Source: Chitinophagaceae bacterium
Lineage (GTDB): Bacteria > Bacteroidota > Bacteroidia > Chitinophagales > Chitinophagaceae
NCBI GenBank assembly: GCA_014879565.1
Contig: JACSRW010000030.1
Span: 1-64,000 of the forward strand
Direction of reading: 5' to 3'
Length of the DNA stretch: 64,000 bases
Positions 18,248-26,078 of this stretch are shown here, one piece after another (within the stretch, counting starts at the first letter, position 1; the number at the start of each line of letters is the position of its first letter). The notes under the pieces were generated by a model. It did no database searches, had not been told where the DNA came from, and saw only the letters and a list, made by a program, of their open reading frames with translations. Position numbers and translations under genes: made by a program.

Positions 18248-18886
18248 CTATAACCCATCAAATCGTTTTTCCGGATTCTTAACCATATCCAGCAACCTTT
18301 GCTGTACAATCGGCCAATCCAGGTCTTTTCCTGCATAGTCAATTTCCGGAGAAAAATCAATATCCTCAAAATAGCAAAGTGATTTCAACGCCATAACCGC
18401 ATTGACATCCGGGTATTTTTCCTGATACCTGTTTAGCATTTCATTTAGCGACATACTGGATGATAAAAACCCAATATCCACATAATCTTTCAGCCGGCTG
18501 CCACTGCCTGTAATCGCATTCAGTTTCATAGCTGCGATATCGTCCAGGGAGGCCATCCGGATCCCCTCCTCTTCTATCCAGGGTTTTACCCAAGGGTATC
18601 CATGCCGGATAAAATCAACCTTTATATTTTCAATATGGCCGAAAAGCCCTCCTTTAAACCGGCTTTGCTGACGAAAATTAAATCCGTTCTCCTTTAAAAA
18701 GAGTGGCAGAATATCTTCCGGAAAATCTCCTGCGGTAAACAAATCAATATCCACACTTTTTCTGTGACCAATCTGGAGTGATAAAGCCGTGCCCCCCACC
18801 AGGACAAAGTCCTTTAGTTCAGGAAAAGACTGAAGCCTTTTCAGCACTTCTAATAATAACGGGCTGACGGTTTCTTTGTGTAACAT
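18248..18886 (-). CDS. AbiEii/AbiGii-type nucleotidyltransferase
   Basis: The 212-residue protein has the minimal-nucleotidyltransferase signature VGGTALSLQIGHRKSVDIDL, with the Gly-Gly turn and the Asp-x-Asp metal ligands. A third acidic region, NIKVDFIRHGYPWV, follows, then the helical DDIAAMKLNAITGSGSRLKDY typical of AbiEii. AbiEii proteins act as toxins of type IV-like abortive-infection systems by modifying RNA. The partner at 18,850 overlaps by 37 bp. The pair is inserted between two sugar genes of the polysaccharide operon, on the same strand and bounded by word repeats. It may protect the locus from loss. Confidence 0.82.
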   Translation of the reverse strand: MLHKETVSPLLLEVLKRLQSFPELKDFVLVGGTALSLQIGHRKSVDIDLFTAGDFPEDILPLFLKENGFNFRQQSRFKGGLFGHIENIKVDFIRHGYPWVKPWIEEEGIRMASLDDIAAMKLNAITGSGSRLKDYVDIGFLSSSMSLNEMLNRYQEKYPDVNAVMALKSLCYFEDIDFSPEIDYAGKDLDWPIVQQRLLDMVKNPEKRFDGL

Positions 18887-19140
18887 TTCAGTTCCTTATA
18901 AGGAATATCAAAATAGACATGCACAAAAGCCTGGTCCTTTTCATTCAACCAGCTGATTTTCCGGATTTCGTCCTGTATTTCCTCCTTTTTATAAACCTGC
19001 TGTAAAAGGGCCAGATCTTCCAGTCCGCCCCGCTGAATAACCCTTTCCACAATCAGCCGCCGGTGTTTCAACGGGTCCAGTGTTCCCTGTTTAATATCCC
19101 AGAAAAGATGCGGGGAGAATGATGTGATGCTGGGGGGCAT
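18850..19140 (-). CDS. DUF6922-like small protein, AbiEii partner
   Basis: The 96-residue protein contains SPHLFWDIKQGTLDPLKHRR and IVERVIQRGGLEDLALLQQV. It ends with the IPYKELKCYTKK pattern I associate with DUF6922 proteins, which stand directly upstream of AbiEii-like genes in Bacteroidota. No enzymatic motif is visible. The short basic-helical make-up and the 37-bp overlap with the nucleotidyltransferase suggest an antitoxin or regulator, but this is inference. It is unlike the classical winged-helix AbiEi antitoxin, being much shorter. Confidence 0.7.
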   Translation of the reverse strand: MPPSITSFSPHLFWDIKQGTLDPLKHRRLIVERVIQRGGLEDLALLQQVYKKEEIQDEIRKISWLNEKDQAFVHVYFDIPYKELKCYTKKPSARYY

Positions 19141-19141
19141 T

Positions 19142-19257
19142 GGTTAGGGGTTGTAAGTTGTAAGTAGTAAGTTATAAGCTGGCTTCGTGGGAAGAGTGTT
19201 GGAGGACTTTGAGTAGTGAGTGGTCAGTGGTGAGCTGGCCGAAGCAACCCCTCAACC
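19142..19257. repeat. Inverted-repeat spacer with GTAAGT and GAGTGG words
   Basis: The outer arms GGTTAGGGGTTG (19,142-19,153) and CAACCCCTCAACC (19,245-19,257) are near-perfect inverted copies. Inside them lie GCTTCG (19,182-19,187) and CGAAGC (19,240-19,245). TAAGTTGTAAGTAG-type and GTGAGTGGTCAGTGG-type words fill the rest. The right arm reaches the stop codon of the UXS gene. Confidence 0.6.
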
Positions 19258-20226
19258 CTTCTTAAACGCCAGGTGATCTTTCCAGATCTCTTCCTGCGGC
19301 AGGGATTTGAAATACTCGTAGGTAATTTTCAGTCCTTCGGCGCGGGAAACCCGGGGCTCCCATCCAAGGATCTCCCTGGCACGGGTGATATCGGGCTTGC
19401 GTTGTTTGGGGTCGTCTTTGGGTAACTCTTTGTAGACAATTTTCTGGCTGGTACCCGTCAGTCTGATTATCTCTTCGGCAAAATCCTTCAGGCTGATCTC
19501 ATCCGGATTGCCCACATTGACCGGCTGGGCATAATCACTCAGCAAAAGGCGGTAAATACCTTCCACCAGGTCATCCACATAACAGAAACTGCGGGTCTGA
19601 CTGCCATCCCCGAATACCGTGAGGTCTTCGCCGCGCAGGGCCTGTCCGATAAAGGCGGGCAGGGCGCGGCCGTCATTCAGCCGCATACGAGGTCCATAGG
19701 TATTAAAGATCCGGACAATCCTGGTCTCCAGCCCGTGATAGGTATGATAGGCCATGGTGATGGCTTCCTGGAAACGTTTGGCTTCATCATATACGCCACG
19801 CGGCCCTACAGGATTTACATTACCCCAGTAATCTTCATTCTGGGGATGCACCAGCGGATCGCCATAGACCTCACTGGTACTGGCCACCAGGATACGGGCT
19901 TTTTTGCTGAGTGCGAGTCCCAGGCAATTATGGGTACCGAGTGAACCCACTTTAAGGGTCTGGATAGGAATTTTCAGGTAATCAATGGGGCTGGCCGGGG
20001 AAGCGAAATGCAGGATATAATCCAGGGGACCGGGCACATGGATAAAACGACTGACATCATGGTGGTAAAAACTGAACTGCTCCAGAGGAAACAGGTGTTC
20101 GATATTTTTCAGGTTCCCCGTGATCAGGTTATCCATACCCACCACTTCGTACCCTTCTTTGATAAAGCGGTCGCAGAGATGGGATCCGAGGAAGCCGGCG
20201 GCGCCGGTGATGAGGATGCGTTTCAT
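19252..20226 (-). CDS. uxs: UDP-glucuronate decarboxylase (UDP-xylose synthase)
   Basis: The 324-residue extended SDR begins [20 protein letters not shown] with the GxxGxxG NAD site. The UXS-specific stretch [20 protein letters not shown] follows, then [11 protein letters not shown], the Y-x3-K catalytic pair in YDEAKRFQE, and [12 protein letters not shown]. It converts UDP-glucuronate to UDP-xylose through a 4-keto intermediate. The UDP-glucose dehydrogenase at 21,218 supplies its substrate, so the glycan probably contains xylose. Confidence 0.9.
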   Translation of the reverse strand: MKRILITGAAGFLGSHLCDRFIKEGYEVVGMDNLITGNLKNIEHLFPLEQFSFYHHDVSRFIHVPGPLDYILHFASPASPIDYLKIPIQTLKVGSLGTHNCLGLALSKKARILVASTSEVYGDPLVHPQNEDYWGNVNPVGPRGVYDEAKRFQEAITMAYHTYHGLETRIVRIFNTYGPRMRLNDGRALPAFIGQALRGEDLTVFGDGSQTRSFCYVDDLVEGIYRLLLSDYAQPVNVGNPDEISLKDFAEEIIRLTGTSQKIVYKELPKDDPKQRKPDITRAREILGWEPRVSRAEGLKITYEYFKSLPQEEIWKDHLAFKKG

Positions 20227-20262
20227 AGTTATGTTTGGTTAATGGTAAGAAGAAGTTGGATA

Positions 20263-20303
20263 GTGGAAAGCGGGTAGTGGAAAGCGGGTAGTGGATAGTG
20301 GGG
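20263..20303. repeat. Tandem 14-bp GTGGAAAGCGGGTA
   Basis: Two exact copies of GTGGAAAGCGGGTA are followed by a decayed third copy (GTGGATAGTGGGG). The rest of the 201-bp gap (20,304-20,427) shows no gene. It starts with GGCCCGGAAAGAGGCTTT, related to the sequence after the words at 18,171. Confidence 0.6.
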
Positions 20304-20427
20304 TGGCCCGGAAAGAGGCTTTTATTTACTGTGATCGTTTGAAAGCGGAAGAGCTTTTGTCCTGCTGCAATTTTTCTGGCAGGCCAAATAAGAAACTCCA
20401 TACAGGAAACGTTGCCTTTCGCTACGG

Positions 20428-21189
20428 TCAATAATTATACAACAGTTCACGCAGATTATAATCCGGAAAGGGACTGCGGATTTTGATTTCGTTCATCCAG
20501 GTTTCCAGCGGATGTGAGGTAAGGAACTGTCCGTGCCGGGAGTAAAGACCGTACACGATCCGGAATTTTCCCCTGTGGTGAATTTCTTCCCAGAAAGGGA
20601 TACCCGCATTCCATTTCTTCCGGAGCTGAAGACAGTTCTGCTCAATACATTTCCGCATAGCGAAGATATCCATCAGGGTACCGTCTTCATGCAGTCCCAG
20701 CCAGTTGCAATTGGTACCCACAGCCATCCAGCCCCGGCTTGTTTTTACTTCCATCATGGCATGCGAGGAATTCTTCTTTATAAAATCCCAGAAGCCAAGT
20801 TCATTCTTCGTGTTATCAAAATAAATAAAGATATGCCGGGTCTGAAAGCCGCAGTATCGCAGGGTTTTTTCCAGGAGGGCGGCCCGGTCATAACAATATC
20901 CTTTCCGGGTATCATAATAATACTTTACCGAACCCAGGATATTATAAGGGTTGAAAGTATGGGTGATCCCGTTGATCATGCTGTCCTGCAGGGCAGAGAT
21001 GAACCGGAACTCCGCCTCAAAATCCCGGCGGGCTGCGGCCACACTGTCGGCCAGTTTCCAGTCTTTCAGAAAGGCCTGAATATACTGTTTATCCTCTTTA
21101 GATATTTCCAGCCGGGAATTGAACAGAAACAACTGGGCGATAAAAAGGCCCAGCGCCAGCAGGAAATACCTGAGTAGCTTCTTTTTCAA
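20428..21189 (-). CDS. Membrane-anchored transglutaminase-like protein
   Basis: The 253-residue protein opens with a basic N-terminus and one membrane helix (LLRYFLLALGLFIAQLFLF). A transglutaminase-like papain-fold core follows, with Cys in TRKGYCYDRAALLEKTLRY, His in KKNSSHAMMEVKTSRGW, and GTNCNW where the third catalytic residue usually lies, so Asn appears to replace Asp. The periplasmic domain might act on proteins or cell-wall peptides during polysaccharide attachment, but no substrate can be named. The start codon appears to be TTG, because an in-frame stop lies just upstream and no ATG fits. Confidence 0.65.
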   Translation of the reverse strand: MKKKLLRYFLLALGLFIAQLFLFNSRLEISKEDKQYIQAFLKDWKLADSVAAARRDFEAEFRFISALQDSMINGITHTFNPYNILGSVKYYYDTRKGYCYDRAALLEKTLRYCGFQTRHIFIYFDNTKNELGFWDFIKKNSSHAMMEVKTSRGWMAVGTNCNWLGLHEDGTLMDIFAMRKCIEQNCLQLRKKWNAGIPFWEEIHHRGKFRIVYGLYSRHGQFLTSHPLETWMNEIKIRSPFPDYNLRELLYNY

Positions 21190-21217
21190 TGAATACTGCG
21201 ATTAAGGTTTTGATTCG

Positions 21218-22546
21218 TTAGTTTACATGGGCCCGGCCGATACTTTCGTAATGAAAGCCGTGCTGTTTCATGGTTTCCGCGTCAAAAAGATTTCGTCCGT
21301 CAAAAATAATCTGTTCTTTCAGCAGAGCGCTGATACGCTTAAAATCGGGGATGCGGAATTCATTCCATTCTGTGCAGATCACCAGGGCATCGGCCCCTTC
21401 CAGGGCTTCGTACTGGTTGGCGGCATAGTGAATGGTATCGCCGAGTTCTTTTTTAACATTCCCCATGGCTTCCGGGTCAAAGGCGGTAACAGCGGCTCCG
21501 CCATCCAGCAGTTTCCGGATCACTTCCAGGGCCGGGGCTTCGCGGATGTCATCGGTATTGGGTTTGAAGGCCAGTCCCCATACCGCGAATTTTTTACCTG
21601 CCAGCTGATCTTTATAGAAACGGGTGATCTTACTGAAGAAAAACTCCTTCTGCAGTTTGTTCACAGTCATAACCGCATTAAGAATCTTGAAATCATACCC
21701 GGTATCCACAGAGGATTTGGCCAGAGCCTGTACGTCTTTGGGGAAACAGCTGCCTCCATAACCCAGACCGGGATAGAGAAAATGTTTGCCGATCCGGAAA
21801 TCGGTTCCTATCCCCCGGCGCACCATGTCCACATCGGCGCCGAGTTTTTCACAAAGCACCGCGATCTCATTCATAAAGGAGATTTTGGCCGCCAGGAAAC
21901 TGTTCGCCGCGTATTTGGTAAGCTCCGCACTGCTTTCATCCATAAAGATGATGGGGTTGCCCTGGCGCACATAGGGTTCATACAACTGCTGCATGATCTT
22001 ACGCGCTTTTTCGGAACGGGTGCCGATTACCACACGGTCGGGTTTCATAAAATCCTCTACAGCGGCTCCCTCGCGCAGAAACTCGGGATTACTTACCACA
22101 TCAAAGGCCTCCGCGATATTTTCCGTGGCATTGGCCAGTACGGTTTCCCTTACTTTGGCAGCAGTGCCCACCGGTACGGTGCTTTTATCCACGATCACTT
22201 TATAATCGCCGGGCTTCAGCAGTTTGCCCAGGTCGGCGGCCACTTTAAGGATATATTTCAGATCGGCGCTGCCGTCTTCCCCCGGAGGGGTGGGCAGGGC
22301 GAGGAAAATGATGCTGGCTTCCTGGATACCCTCTTCCAGAGAAGTAGTAAAGGTCAGGCGCTTTTCCTTGATGTTCCGGAAAAATACTTTTTCCAGTCCC
22401 GGTTCATAGATGGTGATCTCACCGGCCTGGAGTTTGCGGACTTTGTTTTCGTCAATATCAATACAGGTGACATTGTTTCCTGTATCAGCGAAACAGGTAC
22501 CGGACACCAGTCCGACATAACCTGTTCCCACAACGGCGATCTTCAT
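21218..22546 (-). CDS. ugd: UDP-glucose 6-dehydrogenase
   Basis: The 442-residue protein starts MKIAVVGTGYVGLVSGTCFA with the NAD-binding GxGxxG. VDKSTVPVGTA, SNPEFLREGAAVEDFMKPDR and the catalytic-Cys segment PGLGYGGSCFPKDVQALAKS are all present, and the UDP-binding end has FDGRNLF. The N-terminal pattern is that of UDP-Glc dehydrogenases (TuaD/Ugd), not the WbpA UDP-GlcNAc dehydrogenases. It makes UDP-glucuronate for the UXS gene and perhaps for direct use. Confidence 0.93.
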   Translation of the reverse strand: MKIAVVGTGYVGLVSGTCFADTGNNVTCIDIDENKVRKLQAGEITIYEPGLEKVFFRNIKEKRLTFTTSLEEGIQEASIIFLALPTPPGEDGSADLKYILKVAADLGKLLKPGDYKVIVDKSTVPVGTAAKVRETVLANATENIAEAFDVVSNPEFLREGAAVEDFMKPDRVVIGTRSEKARKIMQQLYEPYVRQGNPIIFMDESSAELTKYAANSFLAAKISFMNEIAVLCEKLGADVDMVRRGIGTDFRIGKHFLYPGLGYGGSCFPKDVQALAKSSVDTGYDFKILNAVMTVNKLQKEFFFSKITRFYKDQLAGKKFAVWGLAFKPNTDDIREAPALEVIRKLLDGGAAVTAFDPEAMGNVKKELGDTIHYAANQYEALEGADALVICTEWNEFRIPDFKRISALLKEQIIFDGRNLFDAETMKQHGFHYESIGRAHVN

Positions 22547-22591
22547 AAAGTGATGGTTTAAATGATGGTTGAATAATGGTAAATGTATGGT

Positions 22592-23449
22592 TTAACTGAT
22601 GCGTTTGAGGTACTCTCCGTACCCGCTTTTGGCCAGTTCGGTGGCCAGGCTGTCCAGTTCTTCGCGGCTGATAAAGCCGTTCCGGTAGGCAATCTCTTCA
22701 ATACAGCCGATTTTGGTTCCCTGTCTTTTTTCAATCACCCGTACAAATTCACTGGCATCACTCAGGGAGTCGAAAGTACCGGTATCCAGCCAGGCAGTAC
22801 CCCGGTCGAGCAGGGCTACTTTTAACTGTCCCCGCCTGAGGTATTCACGGTTTACATCAGTGATCTCATATTCGCCCCGGGCGGAGGGTTGAAGGGCTTT
22901 GGCGATCCCCACAACCTGGTTGTCATAAAAATACAGACCGGGTACCGCGTAATTGGATTTGGGTTTAGCCGGTTTTTCTTCTATACTGATTGCATTATTA
23001 TCCGCATCAAACTCCACCACCCCGTATCGTTCGGGGTCGGCCACCTGGTAAGCAAACACATACCCTCCCTCCACATTCACCAGTTCCTGGAGTTGTTTAT
23101 CCATGCGGCTGCCGTAAAAAATATTATCGCCCAGTACCAGGGCCACTTTATCCTCCCCGATAAACGCTTCTCCGATGACAAAGGCCTGGGCCAGCCCGTT
23201 GGGCACTTCCTGCACCGCATACTCAAAACGGCATCCCAGCCGGCTACCGTCTCCCAGCAGCCTTTTAAACTGCGGGTTATCCTCGGGAGTGGTAATGATC
23301 AGGATTTCCCGGATTCCGGCCATCATCAGCACGGAAAGCGGATAATAGATCATCGGCTTGTCATAGATCGGCATCAGCTGTTTGGAAATAGCTTTTGTGA
23401 TCGGGTACAGGCGGGTGCCGGAGCCGCCGGCGAGGATGATTCCCTTCAT
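22592..23449 (-). CDS. rmlA: Glucose-1-phosphate thymidylyltransferase
   Basis: The 285-residue protein starts at the ATG giving [21 protein letters not shown] frame extends 23 codons upstream, but it reads through word-repeat spacer and is not part of the gene. The nucleotidyltransferase signature [34 protein letters not shown] and [15 protein letters not shown] are typical of RmlA. It makes dTDP-glucose for RmlB, 88 bp upstream. No rmlC or rmlD is seen, so the route may lead to a 4-keto or amino dideoxy sugar instead of rhamnose. Confidence 0.93.
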   Translation of the reverse strand: MKGIILAGGSGTRLYPITKAISKQLMPIYDKPMIYYPLSVLMMAGIREILIITTPEDNPQFKRLLGDGSRLGCRFEYAVQEVPNGLAQAFVIGEAFIGEDKVALVLGDNIFYGSRMDKQLQELVNVEGGYVFAYQVADPERYGVVEFDADNNAISIEEKPAKPKSNYAVPGLYFYDNQVVGIAKALQPSARGEYEITDVNREYLRRGQLKVALLDRGTAWLDTGTFDSLSDASEFVRVIEKRQGTKIGCIEEIAYRNGFISREELDSLATELAKSGYGEYLKRIS

Positions 23450-23457
23450 AGATTGAT

Positions 23458-23522
23458 GTTGAGGGGTTGAGATGTTGAGGGGTTGAGGGGTTTGGGGCTT
23501 CGTAAGTTTGCCGGACAAACTT
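23458..23522. repeat. GTTGAGGG tandem words and AAGTTTG/CAAACTT hairpin
   Basis: Four 8-bp units (GTTGAGGG, GTTGAGAT, GTTGAGGG, GTTGAGGG) fill 23,458-23,489. They are followed by a perfect 7-bp hairpin, AAGTTTG-CCGGA-CAAACTT (23,504-23,522). The right side continues as 8-bp-spaced TCAAACCT words, close to an inverted version of the left arm. Confidence 0.6.
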
Positions 23523-23537
23523 CAAACCTCAAACTTT

Positions 23538-24590
23538 TCAGCCTCCATACTGCTGTTTATAATACTCCAGATACGATCCGCTAACAACGTGTTCCAGCCA
23601 CTCTTTATTATCCATATACCAGTCAATTGTCAGGGAAAGGCCCTCTTCAAAGGTGACGGAGGGTTTCCAGCCCAGTTCCTGGTTGATTTTCGAAGCGTCA
23701 ATCGCGTAGCGCCGGTCGTGCCCGGGACGGTCTTTTACATAGGTAATAAGTTTTTCACCGGTGCCGGCCGGGCGCCCCAGTTTTTCATCCATCAGCCGGC
23801 AGAGCAGTTTCACCAGGTCTATGTTTTTCCATTCATTAAAGCCGCCGATATTATAGGTTTCCCCGGTTTTGCCGTTATGGAAAACGGTATCAATGGCCGC
23901 CGCGTGGTCTTTTACAAAGAGCCAGTCGCGCGTATATAATCCATCGCCATAAACCGGAAGGGGCTTGCCGGTAATGATATTATTGATAAAGAGCGGGATC
24001 AGTTTTTCCGGGAAATGATTGGGACCATAATTATTGGAACAGTTGCTCAGTACCACGGGCAGTCCGTAGGTGTCGTGATAGGCCCGTACAAAATGATCAC
24101 TGGCCGCTTTGGAAGCGCTGTAGGGAGAATGCGGGTCGTAGCGGGTGGTCTCGGTAAAGAAACCGCTCTCGCCCAGCGCCCCGTACACCTCATCCGTGGA
24201 AACATGGTAGAAGCGTTTGCCGCTGAAATCATTTTTCCAGAATTCACGGGCGGTATTGAGCAGGTTGACGGTGCCGATCACATTGGTATATACAAAATCA
24301 AGGGGCGACAAAATAGAACGGTCCACATGGCTTTCGGCTGCCAGGTGAATAACGCCATCGGGCTGATGTGTTTCAAAAATCCGGTTCAGCGCTGTGGTAT
24401 CCAGGATATCCGCTTTTTCAAAAACATAATTCGGCGCCTTTTCAATATCCCGCAGGTTTTCAAGGTTACCGGCATAGGTCAGCGCGTCCAGGTTAATGAT
24501 GCGGTAATCCGGGTATTTATTCACAAACAACCGGATAACGTGCGAGCCAATGAAACCGGCGCCGCCGGTGATGAGTATGACTTTGGGCAT
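23538..24590 (-). CDS. rmlB: dTDP-glucose 4,6-dehydratase
   Basis: The 350-residue extended SDR opens with [20 protein letters not shown]. The RmlB pattern [12 protein letters not shown] follows, then [11 protein letters not shown] with the Thr-Asp-Glu catalytic residues, and [20 protein letters not shown] with Y-x3-[21 protein letters not shown] completes the signature. It converts dTDP-glucose to dTDP-4-keto-6-deoxyglucose. It forms the dTDP-sugar branch with rmlA. The formyltransferase at 2,105 could act on an amino sugar derived from this intermediate. Confidence 0.94.
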   Translation of the reverse strand: MPKVILITGGAGFIGSHVIRLFVNKYPDYRIINLDALTYAGNLENLRDIEKAPNYVFEKADILDTTALNRIFETHQPDGVIHLAAESHVDRSILSPLDFVYTNVIGTVNLLNTAREFWKNDFSGKRFYHVSTDEVYGALGESGFFTETTRYDPHSPYSASKAASDHFVRAYHDTYGLPVVLSNCSNNYGPNHFPEKLIPLFINNIITGKPLPVYGDGLYTRDWLFVKDHAAAIDTVFHNGKTGETYNIGGFNEWKNIDLVKLLCRLMDEKLGRPAGTGEKLITYVKDRPGHDRRYAIDASKINQELGWKPSVTFEEGLSLTIDWYMDNKEWLEHVVSGSYLEYYKQQYGG

Positions 24591-24639
24591 ACGTTGATTT
24601 TCGGGTTTTTTCCTTTTCCCTGAATAATTCTTAAGGATT

Positions 24640-25129
24640 GTTGAGGGTTTAGGGTTGAGGCTGAGGCTAAGGTTGAGGCTGAGGTTAAGGCTTAGACTAC
24701 TGCCTGAGGCCTTTAATTATTTTATTTAGAGATTCCACAACCTGAAGGCAAAGCTGATCAATTTCCTCAGTCGTTTCTTTTGAAAAATATCCGGCCTTTA
24801 TTCCGGCAAGCAAATGACTTCTGACTTCATACGCGCTGCCTCTTGCGAAATAATAAAAATTTATTTTATCTTTTATATGACCCCTCCCAAAAGCTTCAGC
24901 AATATTTCCGGTTATACTTACCGCTGCTGAACGTAATTGGGAACAAAGGGCATAGTCTTCTCTTTTAGGCAAAATCTCAGTTATCCTGTAGACTGCCTCC
25001 ACCACTTTATCTCCTAGTTGCCAAACCGGCATTTCTGTGAAATCATGATACGCCATACTCATCCTTAGTCTCAGCCTCAACCTTAACCTTAACCCCTCAA
25101 CCCCTCAACCTCTCAACCCCTCAACCTTC
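24640..25129. mobile_element. Cassette-like element: IVP gene framed by inverted word repeats
   Basis: The left arm (24,640-24,695) is built from GAGGCTAAGGTTGAGG-type words. The right arm (25,063-25,129) carries the same words inverted. Within them TAAGGTTGAGGCTGAG (24,668-24,683) and CTCAGCCTCAACCTTA (25,070-25,085) are a perfect 16-bp inverted repeat. The enclosed segment holds only the four-helix-bundle gene. The unit sits between rmlB and an epimerase gene without disrupting either, as an insertion would. Confidence 0.5.
24697..25056 (-). CDS. Four-helix-bundle protein (23S rRNA intervening-sequence/S23 family)
   Basis: The 119-residue protein begins [20 protein letters not shown]. It contains [22 protein letters not shown], the family's diagnostic helix with the Asn-Ile-Ala-Glu core, then [16 protein letters not shown] and the final [19 protein letters not shown]. 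Members are encoded in 23S rRNA intervening sequences and as free genes, and the related Avd protein serves diversity-generating retroelements. No reverse transcriptase is nearby. I chose this ATG because the preceding codons are word repeat. The gene is AT-richer than its neighbours and framed by inverted repeats. Confidence 0.85.
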   Translation of the reverse strand: MAYHDFTEMPVWQLGDKVVEAVYRITEILPKREDYALCSQLRSAAVSITGNIAEAFGRGHIKDKINFYYFARGSAYEVRSHLLAGIKAGYFSKETTEEIDQLCLQVVESLNKIIKGLRQ

Positions 25130-26069
25130 CTCTATACCATTCCATCGTCCTCTTCAGTCCCTCTTCTACGGTTATATCGGGTTCGTAGCCAAGCAGGGTG
25201 CGGGCTTTGGAAATATCGGCGAGACTGTGTTTTACATCGCCGAGCCGCTCAGGGCCAAACACGGGCTGCAGGCGGGTGCCGGCTTCTTTGTTTAACCCGT
25301 TAAAAAGTTCAAGCAGGCTGGTCTGTTCACCACAGGCGATATTATACACCTGGTTCAGGGCTTCTTTATTTTCGGTGAAGAGGGAAAGGATATTCGCCTG
25401 AACCGCGTTGGATACATAGGTAAAATCGCGGCTGTTGGTTCCGTCGCCGTTAATAGTCGGAGGTTGCCCGCGAAGTAATGCTTCGGCAAAAAGCGGAATT
25501 ACGGCCGCGTAGGGGCCGTTGGGATTTTGCCGCGGGCCAAAGATGTTGAAATACCGCAGGCCGATAAATTCCATATCAAACAACTGCGCATATACCCGGG
25601 CGTAAAGTTCATTCACCAGTTTGGTAATCGCATAGGGCGAAAGCGGATTGCCGGTCTGGTCTTCCACTTTGGGCAAACCGGGATGGTCGCCGTATGTGGA
25701 TGAACTGGCGGCATAGACCACCCGTTTGATTCCCGCTTCTTTCGCTGCGGTGAACATATGCAGGGTGCCGGTGATATTGACATTGTTGGTAGTAATGGGG
25801 TCGTTAATCGAACGGGGTACAGAGCCCAGGGCGGCCTGGTGGCTGATCCGGTCTGTTTCTTCACAGGCCCGGCGGCAGGTATCCATATCCCGGATATCAC
25901 CTTCCATAAATGTAAAGCGGGGATCATCCAGAAAAGCCTTCATGTTTTCCAGACTGCCGGTTGCCAGGTTATCCAATACCCTGACCCTGGTCACCCGCGG
26001 GTCCTTCAGCAGGGCTTCCACAATATTGGACCCGATAAAACCGGCGCCGCCGGTCACTAAAATCCGCAT
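25113..26069 (-). CDS. WbpP-like UDP-N-acetylhexosamine(uronate) 4-epimerase
   Basis: The 318-residue extended SDR starts [20 protein letters not shown]. The WbpP/TviC-type stretch HQAALGSVPRSINDPITTNN follows, then VVYAASSSTYGDHPGLP and SPYAITKLVNELYARVY with Y-x3-K, and FNIFGPRQNPNGPYAAVIP. It should interconvert the gluco and galacto forms of UDP-GlcNAc or its uronate. Ten base pairs separate it from the BY-kinase gene. Its last codons overlap the right arm of the IVP cassette. Confidence 0.87.
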   Translation of the reverse strand: MRILVTGGAGFIGSNIVEALLKDPRVTRVRVLDNLATGSLENMKAFLDDPRFTFMEGDIRDMDTCRRACEETDRISHQAALGSVPRSINDPITTNNVNITGTLHMFTAAKEAGIKRVVYAASSSTYGDHPGLPKVEDQTGNPLSPYAITKLVNELYARVYAQLFDMEFIGLRYFNIFGPRQNPNGPYAAVIPLFAEALLRGQPPTINGDGTNSRDFTYVSNAVQANILSLFTENKEALNQVYNIACGEQTSLLELFNGLNKEAGTRLQPVFGPERLGDVKHSLADISKARTLLGYEPDITVEEGLKRTMEWYRGRLRG

Positions 26070-26078
26070 AAATGGGGC

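Noticed and set aside
21227-22561. A 444-codon open frame on the plus strand, antisense to ugd
   Set aside because: Its translation has no recognisable domain and is low in complexity, while the opposite strand encodes a complete UDP-glucose dehydrogenase. Long antisense frames arise here from codon bias; similar shadows at 5487-6350, 30,154-31,305, 42,357-43,328 and 55,087-56,007 were dropped for the same reason.
22547-22591. ATGGTT-type words between ugd and rmlA
   Set aside because: Copies such as ATGATGGTT and AATGGTAA are too short and irregular to claim as a separate element, although they resemble the other spacers.
23450-23518. Upstream 23 codons of rmlA as coding sequence
   Set aside because: They translate the GTTGAGGG word array and hairpin, whereas the ATG at 23,449 gives the exact conserved RmlA N-terminus.
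24697-25056. Four-helix-bundle gene as the Avd protein of a diversity-generating retroelement
   Set aside because: No reverse transcriptase, template repeat or variable target gene is visible within the window, so a DGR is not supported.
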